Assembly: GCA_028223395.1 (NCBI GenBank)
Contig: JAOIUG010000001.1
Span: forward strand, 21,288-85,287
Origin: Shewanella sp.
Lineage (GTDB): Bacteria > Pseudomonadota > Gammaproteobacteria > Enterobacterales > Shewanellaceae
Direction: 5' to 3'
DNA: 64,000 bases
This document shows, in pieces, positions 42,959 to 51,968 of this stretch (within the stretch, counting starts at the first letter, position 1; every line of letters begins with the position of its first letter). A program made the position numbers and the translations under genes. The notes under the pieces were generated by a model. The model worked only from the letters and a program-made list of their open reading frames with translations, was not told the origin of the DNA and searched no databases.

Positions 42959-43651
42959 ATGAACTCTTTAACAAATCTCAATAAACCAATCATTAGCGGC
43001 TCTCTTGCTGATGCTTATGGCACCACGACCCAGCAAAGTGCGCCTAACCATAGTGCGTCTAACCTTAGTGCGCCTGTCACAGATAAGCTCGCTTCAACTT
43101 CAGCCAGCCATAACAACAATAATAGCGATGCAGAGCTGGTGTTATCACCACGAGCCCAAAGGGCGCAAAAAATAGAGGCGATGGCGCGAGACTTTTTTCA
43201 AACGGGTGACTTTAGCAGTGAAAAATTACCGAGTTTGATCCAACGCTTGTACCAAGATGGTATTTTGTCGCAAGGGCAGCTAAATCGCTTAAGTGACAGT
43301 GGTTTTGATATTCCTTCGACACATTCGCAGTCTTTATCGGCATTTATCGATGAGCAGCGGGCAACATTAACAGATAGCGCAGATGACAAAACGCTGGGCA
43401 CCACATTAGATGAAGCGGCATGGGTGATGGCGACAATGGACACCATTCAATCGCCTATAGTTGCCCAAAAAGCAAATCGTGTCGCAAATGATCTCAACAC
43501 ATTACTCGCAACAGATCGCGTTTTGACCGACCAGCAAAACAGTCAATATCAAGGGCTAAAGTCATTAATGCAATTGGCGGCAATGTCTGGAGAGCACCAA
43601 CAGCCAACCGGTCAACTGAACAGTTACTTGGCATTGTCAAAGCCACATTAA
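42959..43651 (+). CDS. Hypothetical protein
   Basis: A 230-aa protein that I do not recognise. The first 60 residues are low-complexity (Ser, Ala, Asn), including SAPNHSASNLSAP, probably disordered. The rest is predicted helical and polar with no catalytic motif, signal peptide or membrane segment. ATG 42959 has no strong ribosome site; a TTG six bases upstream also keeps frame. It lies between the regulator gene and nrdD. Confidence 0.55.
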   Translation: MNSLTNLNKPIISGSLADAYGTTTQQSAPNHSASNLSAPVTDKLASTSASHNNNNSDAELVLSPRAQRAQKIEAMARDFFQTGDFSSEKLPSLIQRLYQDGILSQGQLNRLSDSGFDIPSTHSQSLSAFIDEQRATLTDSADDKTLGTTLDEAAWVMATMDTIQSPIVAQKANRVANDLNTLLATDRVLTDQQNSQYQGLKSLMQLAAMSGEHQQPTGQLNSYLALSKPH

Positions 43652-43958
43652 GCGCGGCTAAGCTCAATCCCAGTGCTGAGTTAGCCTTGTTAATCGGCAG
43701 GCTTTCTCATCACACACTGGCGCTTTATATTGCCAGACCTCCCTCAATAACGATGTTATCAGCTGACGTCAAGCGCATATTCACGGTTCGGTGTCATTGC
43801 GCTCAGTAATGCACGCTCATTATCTACGATGTTTAAAATGATGATCTGGATCAAAGTGCTGATGGTTTTTTTGTAGCTTAATGCGCACATATTGTGATTT
43901 TAAAGCTTATAAATACCATATATAGTATTTTGGCGTAGACGTAATGAGGAATGATTTA
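43652..43958. promoter_or_regulatory. nrdD control region
   Basis: About 300 bp without a gene. ATGAT-CTGG-ATCAA at 43841-43854 matches the FNR box (TTGAT-N4-ATCAA) in 9 of 10 positions. ATACCATATATAGTAT at 43913-43928 resembles an NrdR box, and CACATATTGTG (43886-43896) lies about three helical turns upstream as a poorer partner. Together they suit oxygen- and dNTP-responsive control of nrdDG. Confidence 0.5.
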
Positions 43959-46076
43959 ATGCCTGTGGTTATTAAACGCGATGGTTACCGTGCACCTTTT
44001 GATAAAACCCGAATTAAAGATGCCATCATGGCGGCGGCCAATTCGATAGGCATTGATGACGGTGCGTATGCCACCGAGATCGCGAATCGTATAACAGGGT
44101 TAGTGGACCATGTCGCTGATATTCATATTCATGATCTGCAAGATCTCGTTGAAAACCAGTTAATGGAAGGGCCTTATAAGTCTTTGGCGCGGGTATATAT
44201 TGAATACCGTCATGATAGAGACGTTAATCGAGAAGCCAGTAGCCGCTTAAATAAAGAGATCCGGGGTTTAGTGGAACAAAGCAATGCCGCCTTGCTGAAT
44301 GAAAATGCCAATAAGGATGCCAAAGTGATCCCAACACAGCGGGATTTACTCGCAGGGATTGTCGCTAAACATTATGCCAAATGCCACATTTTACCCAAAA
44401 ATGTCGTCGCAGCGCATGAAAGCGGAGAGATCCATTACCATGACTTAGATTATGCGCCTTTTTTCCCGATGTTCAATTGCATGCTCATTGATCTCAGTGG
44501 CATGTTGACGAACGGATTTAAGATGGGTAATGCCGAGATTGACACGCCAAAATCGATATCCACTGCCACAGCAGTGACCGCGCAGATCATCGCTCAAGTG
44601 GCCAGCCATATTTATGGTGGCACCACGATTAATCGTATTGATGAAGTATTGGCCCCTTTTGTGGAAAAAAGTTATCAAAAACACCATCAAGTAGCATTGA
44701 CCTGGGGGATTACAGATCCCAAGGCCTTTGCCACAGCACAAACAGAAAAAGAGTGCCATGATGCATTCCAATCATTGGAATACGAAGTTAACACATTGCA
44801 TACGGCCAATGGCCAAACGCCTTTTGTGACGTTTGGCTTTGGGCTCGGAACTTGCTGGGAATCGCGGTTGATCCAGCAATCTATCATGAAAGTACGGATT
44901 GCAGGTTTAGGAAAAAACCGCAAAACAGCGGTTTTCCCTAAATTGGTGTTTGCAATCCGAGATGGCGTGAACCATAAAAAAGGAGACGTTAATTACGACA
45001 TTAAACAGCTAGCATTAACGTGTGCCAGTACTCGTATGTATCCTGATATTTTAAACTACGAACAAGTCGAAAAAGTCACGGGATCGTTTAAAACTCCGAT
45101 GGGTTGTCGTAGTTTTCTCGGGACGTTTGAACAAGACGGTGAGTTGATCCACGAAGGACGAAACAACCTCGGCGTTGTCAGTTTAAACTTACCTCGCATA
45201 GCACTGGAAGCACAAGGCGATGAGGCTGAATTTTACCGTATTCTTGATCAACGCTTAGTGATTGCTCGTCAGGCACTTGATACTCGTATTGAGCGTTTAG
45301 CTGGAGTTAAAGCACGCGTAGCGCCTATTTTGTATATGGAAGGTGCTTGCGGCGTACGTTTAGGCGCTGATGATGAGATCTCTACTATTTTCAAACGAGG
45401 GCGCGCATCGATTTCATTAGGTTACATCGGATTACACGAGACCATTAATGCGCTCTATGGAAGTGCAACGCACCTATATGACAGCCAGCACTTACGTGAT
45501 AAAGCCATTGCAGTGATCCAATACTTAAAAGCGGCAACAGAGCAGTGGAAAGCACAGTCTGGTTATGCCTTTAGCTTATATAGCACGCCTAGCGAAAATT
45601 TATGTAGTCGCTTTTGCAATCTTGACACCAAGTTATACGGTGTTGTTGCAGGCGTCACAGCAAAAGGCTACTACACAAACAGCTTCCATTTAGATGTTGA
45701 AAAGCACGTTAACCCCTATGATAAAATTGACTTTGAGCAACCTTACCCACAACTGGCTAACGGAGGCTTTATTTGTTACGGCGAATTCCCCAACATGCAG
45801 CACAATATCGAAGCGCTAGAAAATGTTTGGGATTACAGTTATTCAAAAATACCTTATTACGGCACGAACACCCCTATCGATGAGTGCTATGACTGTGGTT
45901 TTACCGGCGAGTTTAACTGTACAAGTAAAGGGTTTACTTGCCCGAAATGTGGCAACCATGAGCCAAGTCGGGTGTCAGTCACTCGTCGAGTATGTGGCTA
46001 TTTAGGCAGCCCAGATGCTAGGCCTTTTAATTATGGTAAACAAGAAGAAGTGAAGCGCCGAATAAAGCATCTTTAA
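43959..46076 (+). CDS. nrdD: Anaerobic ribonucleoside-triphosphate reductase
   Basis: Class III reductase that makes dNTPs without oxygen using a glycyl radical. From ATG 43959 (GAGG about nine bases upstream) it is 705 aa and follows E. coli NrdD (712 aa) closely throughout. N-terminal ATP-cone region, then the barrel; zinc site CYDCGFTGEFNC...CPKC near residues 640-668; radical Gly680 in RRVCGYLGSP. An ATG 15 bases upstream is less likely. nrdG follows after a hairpin. Confidence 0.97.
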   Translation: MPVVIKRDGYRAPFDKTRIKDAIMAAANSIGIDDGAYATEIANRITGLVDHVADIHIHDLQDLVENQLMEGPYKSLARVYIEYRHDRDVNREASSRLNKEIRGLVEQSNAALLNENANKDAKVIPTQRDLLAGIVAKHYAKCHILPKNVVAAHESGEIHYHDLDYAPFFPMFNCMLIDLSGMLTNGFKMGNAEIDTPKSISTATAVTAQIIAQVASHIYGGTTINRIDEVLAPFVEKSYQKHHQVALTWGITDPKAFATAQTEKECHDAFQSLEYEVNTLHTANGQTPFVTFGFGLGTCWESRLIQQSIMKVRIAGLGKNRKTAVFPKLVFAIRDGVNHKKGDVNYDIKQLALTCASTRMYPDILNYEQVEKVTGSFKTPMGCRSFLGTFEQDGELIHEGRNNLGVVSLNLPRIALEAQGDEAEFYRILDQRLVIARQALDTRIERLAGVKARVAPILYMEGACGVRLGADDEISTIFKRGRASISLGYIGLHETINALYGSATHLYDSQHLRDKAIAVIQYLKAATEQWKAQSGYAFSLYSTPSENLCSRFCNLDTKLYGVVAGVTAKGYYTNSFHLDVEKHVNPYDKIDFEQPYPQLANGGFICYGEFPNMQHNIEALENVWDYSYSKIPYYGTNTPIDECYDCGFTGEFNCTSKGFTCPKCGNHEPSRVSVTRRVCGYLGSPDARPFNYGKQEEVKRRIKHL

Positions 46077-46085
46077 TACGGGAGC

Positions 46086-46113
46086 GCAAAAGGGCAGTTG
46101 CCAGCCCTTTTGC
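46086..46113 (+). terminator. Hairpin between nrdD and nrdG
   Basis: Perfect 10-bp arms GCAAAAGGGC/GCCCTTTTGC with an 8-base loop begin 10 bases after the nrdD stop. No T run follows. It may trim nrdG expression relative to nrdD. Confidence 0.55.
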
Positions 46114-46130
46114 TGGTTGAGATAAGCACT

Positions 46131-46595
46131 ATGCATTACCATCAATATTATCAAACTGACGTGATCAACGGCCCTGGGACACGTGCGACATTATTTGTTT
46201 CAGGCTGTGAGCACCAATGCCGTGGGTGTTACAACCAATCAACTTGGAACGCCTGCTCAGGTCACAAGTTTGATCAGCACATGATGCAAACGATTATCGA
46301 CGATCTCAATGATCCTCGCATTTACCGGCGCGGGTTATCATTGTCAGGTGGTGATCCTTTGTTTCCTGGTAACTTGCCTGCCATCTTGGCGCTTGTACAG
46401 CAAGTGAAGCAACATTGCCCAGATAAAGATATTTGGTTATGGACTGGCTATTTAATCGCACAATTAACCCCAGAACAACAAGCCATAGTGGATCTGGTTA
46501 ACGTGGTTGTTGATGGTAAGTTTGAACAAAAGCTGGCTGATCCTAGTTTAGTTTTTAGGGGCAGCCATAACCAAGTTATCCACTATCTCAGGTAA
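46131..46595 (+). CDS. nrdG: NrdG, activator of anaerobic ribonucleotide reductase
   Basis: Radical-SAM protein that places the glycyl radical on NrdD. ATG 46131 gives 154 aa, identical in length to E. coli. The [4Fe-4S] motif C26-x3-C30-x2-C33 lies in CEHQCRGC; GGDPLFPGN and WTGY follow. A frame from 46098 would start inside the preceding hairpin and is rejected. It sits 54 bases after nrdD. Confidence 0.96.
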   Translation: MHYHQYYQTDVINGPGTRATLFVSGCEHQCRGCYNQSTWNACSGHKFDQHMMQTIIDDLNDPRIYRRGLSLSGGDPLFPGNLPAILALVQQVKQHCPDKDIWLWTGYLIAQLTPEQQAIVDLVNVVVDGKFEQKLADPSLVFRGSHNQVIHYLR

Positions 46596-46724
46596 GGTAA
46601 ACATAAACCTAGGTAAAATGACGCCATATGCTGTTATAATGGCTCGATACAGTCAATTGACGTTATCGTTTGAGGCTACCTTGGCCTCTATATCGGAATT
46701 AAGATCTAAATTTAAGGTTTGTAA

Positions 46725-47081
46725 ATGAATTTAAAGCAGGAGCTGCAAACGCTCAACGATAAACTCGACAAATTTCGTCGTAAGTTAGCAGCAGCTGAAA
46801 AACGCGGTGATCCGGGTGTGATCATTCAATTTAAACGTGAAATTGCCACCTTAACAAAGCGCATTGCCAATGTTAAAACACAGCAGACGCGCGAGTTAAA
46901 TAAAGAAGGGGCCTCAGTAAAGGATCTCAAATTTAGCCGTGTATTAACCAATGCTGAGCAAGCCGATATGGGTAAGTTGAAAAAATCTGTACGAGGTTTA
47001 GTCGTGGTTCACCCAATGACCGCATTGGGACGTGAAATGGGCATTACGCAAGTCACTGGATTTGCACCAAAAGCATTTTAA
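46725..47081 (+). CDS. yibL: YibL family ribosome-associated protein
   Basis: A 118-aa protein of the DUF2810/YibL family, ribosome-associated in E. coli and of unclear role. The N-terminal half is a charged coiled coil (DKLDKFRRKLAAAEKR); the C-terminal half has the conserved block EQADMGKLKKSVRGLVVVHP and ALGREMG. Length is as expected (E. coli about 120). It is monocistronic. Confidence 0.85.
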   Translation: MNLKQELQTLNDKLDKFRRKLAAAEKRGDPGVIIQFKREIATLTKRIANVKTQQTRELNKEGASVKDLKFSRVLTNAEQADMGKLKKSVRGLVVVHPMTALGREMGITQVTGFAPKAF

Positions 47082-47405
47082 TATACACGGCCAAGCAATC
47101 CACTCACATCAGCAAGGTGTGAGTGATAATAGTACGCATTGGCTTAATATTGGGCAGTAACACACCATCAAAGTGGCGTTGTACCTCTTGCGGTTATACT
47201 CAGACATTGCCGGTGTTACCACTAAGACCCAGATTAAAATAATAAAGCTGCGAGCCGAGTAAACATCGTCTGTCACAGCGGTTATCACCACATTGCATTG
47301 TCGCTGTCCAAACGGTGATGAGATCTACACATTTGTTCACACTGTTAGATCATGTTTAAGGTTTACGCAGTCTCATACAATGAGAGTCGTAGTTAAGGTT
47401 TTATC
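47082..47405. other. Gap upstream of ribA
   Basis: About 320 bp. CACTCACA/TGTGAGTG (47101-47125) forms an 8-bp stem soon after yibL. No FMN-riboswitch sequence was recognised, and no gene is credible. The ribA promoter must lie here. Confidence 0.45.
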
Positions 47406-48026
47406 ATGTCGATTAAATTTATCGCATCTTCTAAATTGCCTACACCTTGGGGAATTTTTGAAATGCATGGTTTTGAAGATAGCGAAACGGGCAAAGAGCA
47501 CGTTGCGCTAACATTGGGCGTATTGGATCTTGAAAGTCCTATCCTAGGTCGTATTCATTCTGAATGTTTAACCGGCGATGCACTGTTTAGTTTGCGCTGT
47601 GATTGTGGTTTTCAGCTACAAACCGCGATGCAAAACATTGCAGAAGCAGGCCAAGGCTTTATTTTATATCTACGACAAGAAGGGCGTGGAATTGGTCTGC
47701 TCAATAAGATCCGCGCTTACGAACTGCAAGATGGTGGAGCCAATACCGTAGAGGCAAATGAGCGTTTAGGTTTTGCCGCTGACATGCGAACATACGATAT
47801 GATCATCCCCATGATGCAGCAGATCGGTGTGAGTAAAGTGAGGTTAATGACCAACAACCCAAAAAAAGTCAAAGCGATGCAAAGCTTTGGGATTGAAGTG
47901 GTTGAGCGAGTTCCTTTACAGGTTGGGAAAAATCGTTATAACGAAGACTACCTCAAAACAAAATCAACTGAACTTGGGCACATGATGAGTGAACATCATT
48001 TTAGTGAGCATAACAAAGACAGTTAA
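47406..48026 (+). CDS. ribA: GTP cyclohydrolase II
   Basis: Opens the GTP ring as the first committed step to riboflavin. Zinc ligands Cys54, Cys65 and Cys67 lie in [18 protein letters not shown], at the same positions as in E. coli. [10 protein letters not shown] and the Arg/Tyr-containing TNNPKK segment are present. Length 206 aa (E. coli 196), with a small C-terminal extension. Stand-alone, not fused to ribB. Confidence 0.96.
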   Translation: MSIKFIASSKLPTPWGIFEMHGFEDSETGKEHVALTLGVLDLESPILGRIHSECLTGDALFSLRCDCGFQLQTAMQNIAEAGQGFILYLRQEGRGIGLLNKIRAYELQDGGANTVEANERLGFAADMRTYDMIIPMMQQIGVSKVRLMTNNPKKVKAMQSFGIEVVERVPLQVGKNRYNEDYLKTKSTELGHMMSEHHFSEHNKDS

Positions 48027-48081
48027 CTATGCCTCAACATGGAGGCTGACTATCACCTCTTAACGCCGATAACATGATAAG

Positions 48082-48114
48082 AGAGGAACCTTGAACCTCA
48101 CGGCTCCTCTTTTT
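48082..48114 (+). terminator. Intrinsic terminator after ribA
   Basis: AGAGGAACC and GGCTCCTCT form a 9-bp stem with one mismatch, followed by TTTT. It lies between convergent genes. Confidence 0.8.
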
Positions 48115-48122
48115 ACTCACCT

Positions 48123-48482
48123 TTACTTACCCCAGATCTGAGCATTGACTTGAGAGTCAGATTCACTTTTGCTGTGGCTGGCTTGATCTGCTGATTGTGA
48201 TTTTGCAGCTCTTAAGGTTTTGTCACTGGCTTGATAGCCATCTTCGCGTGGCTTTCTAGCAGGCAAGGGCAGCTTATTGGTTTTAAGATACAGATATTCT
48301 ACTTTTTCTCGTGCCCATAGTGTTTTACGTAAAAATCGTAAGCTTGATTTGATACTAGGATCATGCTTAAAACAACGGACATTAATACGCTCTCCCAGCT
48401 CTTCCCAGCCATAATGTTCGACTAATTCGGTGAGTAATGTTTCTAATTTTATGCCGTGTAATGGGTTGTTCACTTGCGTCAT
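48123..48482 (-). CDS. VF530-family DNA-binding protein
   Basis: A 119-aa protein whose first 80 residues match the VF530 family ([52 protein letters not shown]), small helical proteins reported to bind DNA. The last 35 residues are a polar Ser/Lys/Gln-rich tail. It is convergent with ribA. Confidence 0.8.
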   Translation of the reverse strand: MTQVNNPLHGIKLETLLTELVEHYGWEELGERINVRCFKHDPSIKSSLRFLRKTLWAREKVEYLYLKTNKLPLPARKPREDGYQASDKTLRAAKSQSADQASHSKSESDSQVNAQIWGK

Positions 48483-48556
48483 GGTGTCGATTCATTGCAG
48501 AAATAGTGACGGTAATGATACCAGTTAAAACAGCATAAATCTTACAATCAACAACC

Positions 48557-48583
48557 AAAAAAAAGAGCCTTAATAAAGACTCT
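48557..48583 (-). terminator. Intrinsic terminator of the subtilase gene
   Basis: On the minus strand AGAGTCTT-TATT-AAGGCTCT folds with one mismatch and is followed by a T tract, shortly after the protease stop codon. Confidence 0.8.
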
Positions 48584-48609
48584 AAAAATGACGTGCGATC
48601 ACAGTATCA

Positions 48610-51021
48610 TTACTGGAAACTTAATCCCCAAGTATTCAAGATCCCAATGTCGCTTCTTGCGCTGTCCACAATGTTAAGCGTCCAATCTCCAGTTGAGTCA
48701 CTTCCTGACATATCAACCGTGTATGACTGAATAATATCTTGAGTGTTGCCGCCAGTATTATCGTGTAAAACGAGGTTTTGACCGTCAGGACTTTGCAACT
48801 CAACACGTAAATCACCAATGTAGGTGTGACTAATATCAACGTTAACAATCACCACGCCAGCGTCTCCTGTGTGTGTAGAGGTAATCGTGCTGCTGGCCCC
48901 AGCAATGCTATTATCAGGGATAGCGACAGGCTGATTATTTGTGTATGTCACCGCGCCACCGTTACTGCTTTCGGTAAAGTTGACCGCTAGATCTGCTCCA
49001 CTAAAAGCGCTATAGCCATGTAACATCACATAGTAGGTACCCGCTTGTGGCGCCTGGACGGCACAAGACTCTGTATTCCCACTATTCCAAGAGCGACACT
49101 CAAAATCGTTGGTTGTTGGTGCCATAGCATATTTCAAATAAAGATCGGCATCACCGGGGCCGCCATTGAGCGCAATATTAAGATCTGTTGCGCCAGCCGG
49201 TACTTCAATGGTGTAAATAAACTCGTCATTTTTCTCACCAGATAAATTGCTTTTCACTTCGCCGTTTGTCAGTGCTGTGTCTCCGTTGTCTGGTTGCTGG
49301 TTAATGGGTCCATCACAAGAATGATCAAGAAAAGCCTTGGCGGCGCCAGCATCAACTAACCCATGCCCTGTACGATTATCTCGCCCAGCGGTGTCAAGAT
49401 CTTCGGCGGTTTCAATTAACGCGGTGCGAATTTGCGCTGCGCTACATTCCGTATGATAACTCCAGACCAGTGTTGCCACGCCAGAAACATGTGGCGTCGC
49501 CATGGATGTCCCATTGTAATATTCGTAGTCTTCATTACCGGTATGTTCTACGGTGACTGTTGAGCCAACCTGCTCCCGCAGTGCCAAGCCTGTTGCACGA
49601 TCAACAGTGACAGATACGACTGAGATCTCATTATCGCTATCGACTAAAAATGGGTTTTGTAAGCCGGGTAACTCGGCATTACTATAAACAATAATGCCGC
49701 TGGCACCTGCTGCATGACAGGCTTTGACGGGATTGATCTCAGGGAAACCGACTTGCGCTTCATTTTCAACACGTTCAACTAGGCAGATCTTATTTGCCAT
49801 GTTGCCGCAGTTAAATTGTGTCCCATTGACGCTACATTCTGCAAGTGTTGCGGTTGCACTACCGAAAAAAGGAGTCTGAGCATGGCTTCCCCCTGAGCGA
49901 ACAAAGCGATGATGAGGCACAATACCATCATCAAAATAAGATTGGCCCGCAACAATGATATCGGCAAGTCGGCCTTCACCGCGTGTGACTGTTGATAAAA
50001 CAGCGGTGCCGGGGCCTGAGATCTCAACTTGATTGGTAAATTGTGAAAAAGAGGAATGATCTTTCTCATTGTCCACAGATGCAACTGACATAACAGAGTC
50101 ATATGAAGCTGGGTAACTGTGAGCACTATTACCATCATTACCCGCTGCAGCAATGAGTAAAACGCCTTGATTTTCATGAGCTGCCAGCGCATTTCGTTCT
50201 GAAATGCTTGAGCCTGCTCCCCCTAGACTCATCGTGACGACATTGGCACCATTGTCTACACAAGTATCGACGGCAGAGACAAGATCAGAGGAATAACCCC
50301 ATCCATCTTCATTAAACACCTTAATGATATGAATATTGGCCTGTTGATTTGGCATGACCCCAACCACCCCCTCATTGTTGGCGATAGCTGCAATGGTGCC
50401 CGCAACATGGGTGCCATGAGCATTATTGTTACCTGGCTCAAACCAATTACCCGTTCCGGCATTATTGGTGCCTGTCACATTATTAGCATTAAGATCGTTG
50501 TGGCCGCGATCATAACCGGAATCAATAATACAAATGGTACGATTCCCCGTTAGATCATCGCTAAGCGTTGTCGCGCCAACATAGCGTTGGCCCCAAGGAG
50601 TGGTTTCACTTAATAAGCGTCGCGGCATGTCTTCTTCTACATAATCAACATCTGCGCGTAATGCTAATGATTGAACATTTTTATTGTCCAGTTTAACCGA
50701 GTAGCTATTACTGCGACCTATACGCTTCATCTGTGTAGCTGAGGCACTATTTAACGATCTAAAATGAGAAAATACTTCATTAGCTCTTGGTTGATAGCTG
50801 CTTTGATTAAACGTTTGACTTGATCTTGAAAAGCCACTCGCATCCGCATTTTTGAATTTAACAATATAACGTTTAGGCAGGGGGTTATCAGCACTTAATA
50901 TCGAGTTGCTTTGTACAGGAGAGCTCAGCATTGGCGCCGCTCCTAAACTGGCAGAAATAGAAAGTGCAAGAGCAGATAAGGTAATGCCTGTTTTTACTTT
51001 GGTTTTAATCATTATTGTCAT
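48610..51021 (-). CDS. Secreted subtilisin-like serine protease with PPC and P domains
   Basis: Exported S8 protease, 803 aa. Signal peptide about 1-28; I9 propeptide about 50-135; catalytic Asp167 (CIIDSGYD), His202 (AHGTHVAGT) and Ser506 (NGTSMATPHVSG), with oxyanion Asn295. A PA-type insert (about 340-480) lies between His and Ser. Then a PPC domain (about 590-690) and a P/proprotein-convertase domain (about 700-803). Two C-terminal domains are usual in marine Alteromonadales proteases, which are normally secreted by the type II system and trimmed. The upstream region is long and AT-rich. Confidence 0.94.
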   Translation of the reverse strand: MTIMIKTKVKTGITLSALALSISASLGAAPMLSSPVQSNSILSADNPLPKRYIVKFKNADASGFSRSSQTFNQSSYQPRANEVFSHFRSLNSASATQMKRIGRSNSYSVKLDNKNVQSLALRADVDYVEEDMPRRLLSETTPWGQRYVGATTLSDDLTGNRTICIIDSGYDRGHNDLNANNVTGTNNAGTGNWFEPGNNNAHGTHVAGTIAAIANNEGVVGVMPNQQANIHIIKVFNEDGWGYSSDLVSAVDTCVDNGANVVTMSLGGAGSSISERNALAAHENQGVLLIAAAGNDGNSAHSYPASYDSVMSVASVDNEKDHSSFSQFTNQVEISGPGTAVLSTVTRGEGRLADIIVAGQSYFDDGIVPHHRFVRSGGSHAQTPFFGSATATLAECSVNGTQFNCGNMANKICLVERVENEAQVGFPEINPVKACHAAGASGIIVYSNAELPGLQNPFLVDSDNEISVVSVTVDRATGLALREQVGSTVTVEHTGNEDYEYYNGTSMATPHVSGVATLVWSYHTECSAAQIRTALIETAEDLDTAGRDNRTGHGLVDAGAAKAFLDHSCDGPINQQPDNGDTALTNGEVKSNLSGEKNDEFIYTIEVPAGATDLNIALNGGPGDADLYLKYAMAPTTNDFECRSWNSGNTESCAVQAPQAGTYYVMLHGYSAFSGADLAVNFTESSNGGAVTYTNNQPVAIPDNSIAGASSTITSTHTGDAGVVIVNVDISHTYIGDLRVELQSPDGQNLVLHDNTGGNTQDIIQSYTVDMSGSDSTGDWTLNIVDSARSDIGILNTWGLSFQ

Positions 51022-51968
51022 CCATGTTAGTCAGAGTAAGTTATTAATTGGAGTAGGATATGATTCTTATTATGGTGCGAGAGTCATCTAAGTTGTCATC
51101 GCCAAACAAATGTATCTATAGATGTTACATTTGTAAAATAAAAGTTAAATAAACAGAAAGAGTAAATTAATGCACAAGAATAACGTTGACGTGAATATTT
51201 ATGCTTTAGATGAACCATTTAATTGCAATAAAAATTACACTTTTGAATAATAATTCAATTGTGGAGCAAACTATTTTATATTTTATTCAATTTCAAATGT
51301 TCAAAAGTTGTCATGCAAAATAATAAGCAATTGTTTATTAAGCTGTAATTGAAGTTGACTTATGGTTATATATTATTGCTTTTGGGTATAAATATTTTTA
51401 TAGCCTGTCATTGGATAATAATAGCTATTAAATTATGTACTATCGATTGCCAATGTAATCATTTGAATTAACTATCATTAATTCCAGCAGCTATTTTGAT
51501 AAAGAGCAGAAGTGAGGAATATATAGACTCATTATTGACATAAACAGGTTTTAAATTTGAATTAATTCGTTCAGTGAACAGCTTCCTTTATTAGGGGCTG
51601 TTGATCTTTCACGGTTGTTTTTACCGCAGTTTATTGACTATTTTGACAAGGTGGAGGCTATGCCGTTTAGTGATTCTCCACAAAGAGTCTACAACACAGT
51701 CAAAATAGCCAAGACACGCGGCCCATTGAATTAGAACAAAAACTAAGCTCGAAAATTCAACAGCGACTAGTCACTCTTTAAATTATGGATTATTGCAAAA
51801 GCAGTCAACACGCTTGATATTTTAGTCAACTTCAGTGGGGTGAATACGGCATAGAAAGTACTAGGCAAGTCAAGCACTGCAATGACAATACAGCTGTTGA
51901 GTTTATAGCACTCACTTATATCATATTAAGTGAGTGCTTAATATTCCAACAGCTCAGGCGCAGTGTAC
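51022..51968. other. Long AT-rich gap with MITE copy 2
   Basis: About 950 bp upstream of the protease and downstream of aceA. No credible gene. It holds the MITE-like copy 2 (51594-51764). The part next to the protease is strongly AT-rich, with many short A/T runs, and probably contains its promoter. Confidence 0.5.
51594..51764. mobile_element. MITE-like element, copy 2
   Basis: 171 bp with terminal repeats GCTGTTGATCTTTC (51597-51610) and GAAAATTCAACAGC (51751-51764), two mismatches. The left 106 bp and right 40 bp align ungapped with copy 1 at 13476-13698; the middle is about 52 bp shorter. It carries no transposase gene. Confidence 0.7.

Noticed and set aside
44620..44634. Fourth ATGGT-N3-ACCAT-like site (ATGGTGGCACCAC)
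   Set aside because: One mismatch and within nrdD coding sequence, where it encodes a conserved Gly-Gly-Thr-Thr stretch.
47082..47405. FMN riboswitch ahead of ribA
   Set aside because: None of the conserved RFN-element segments was recognised; the region shows only one short stem.
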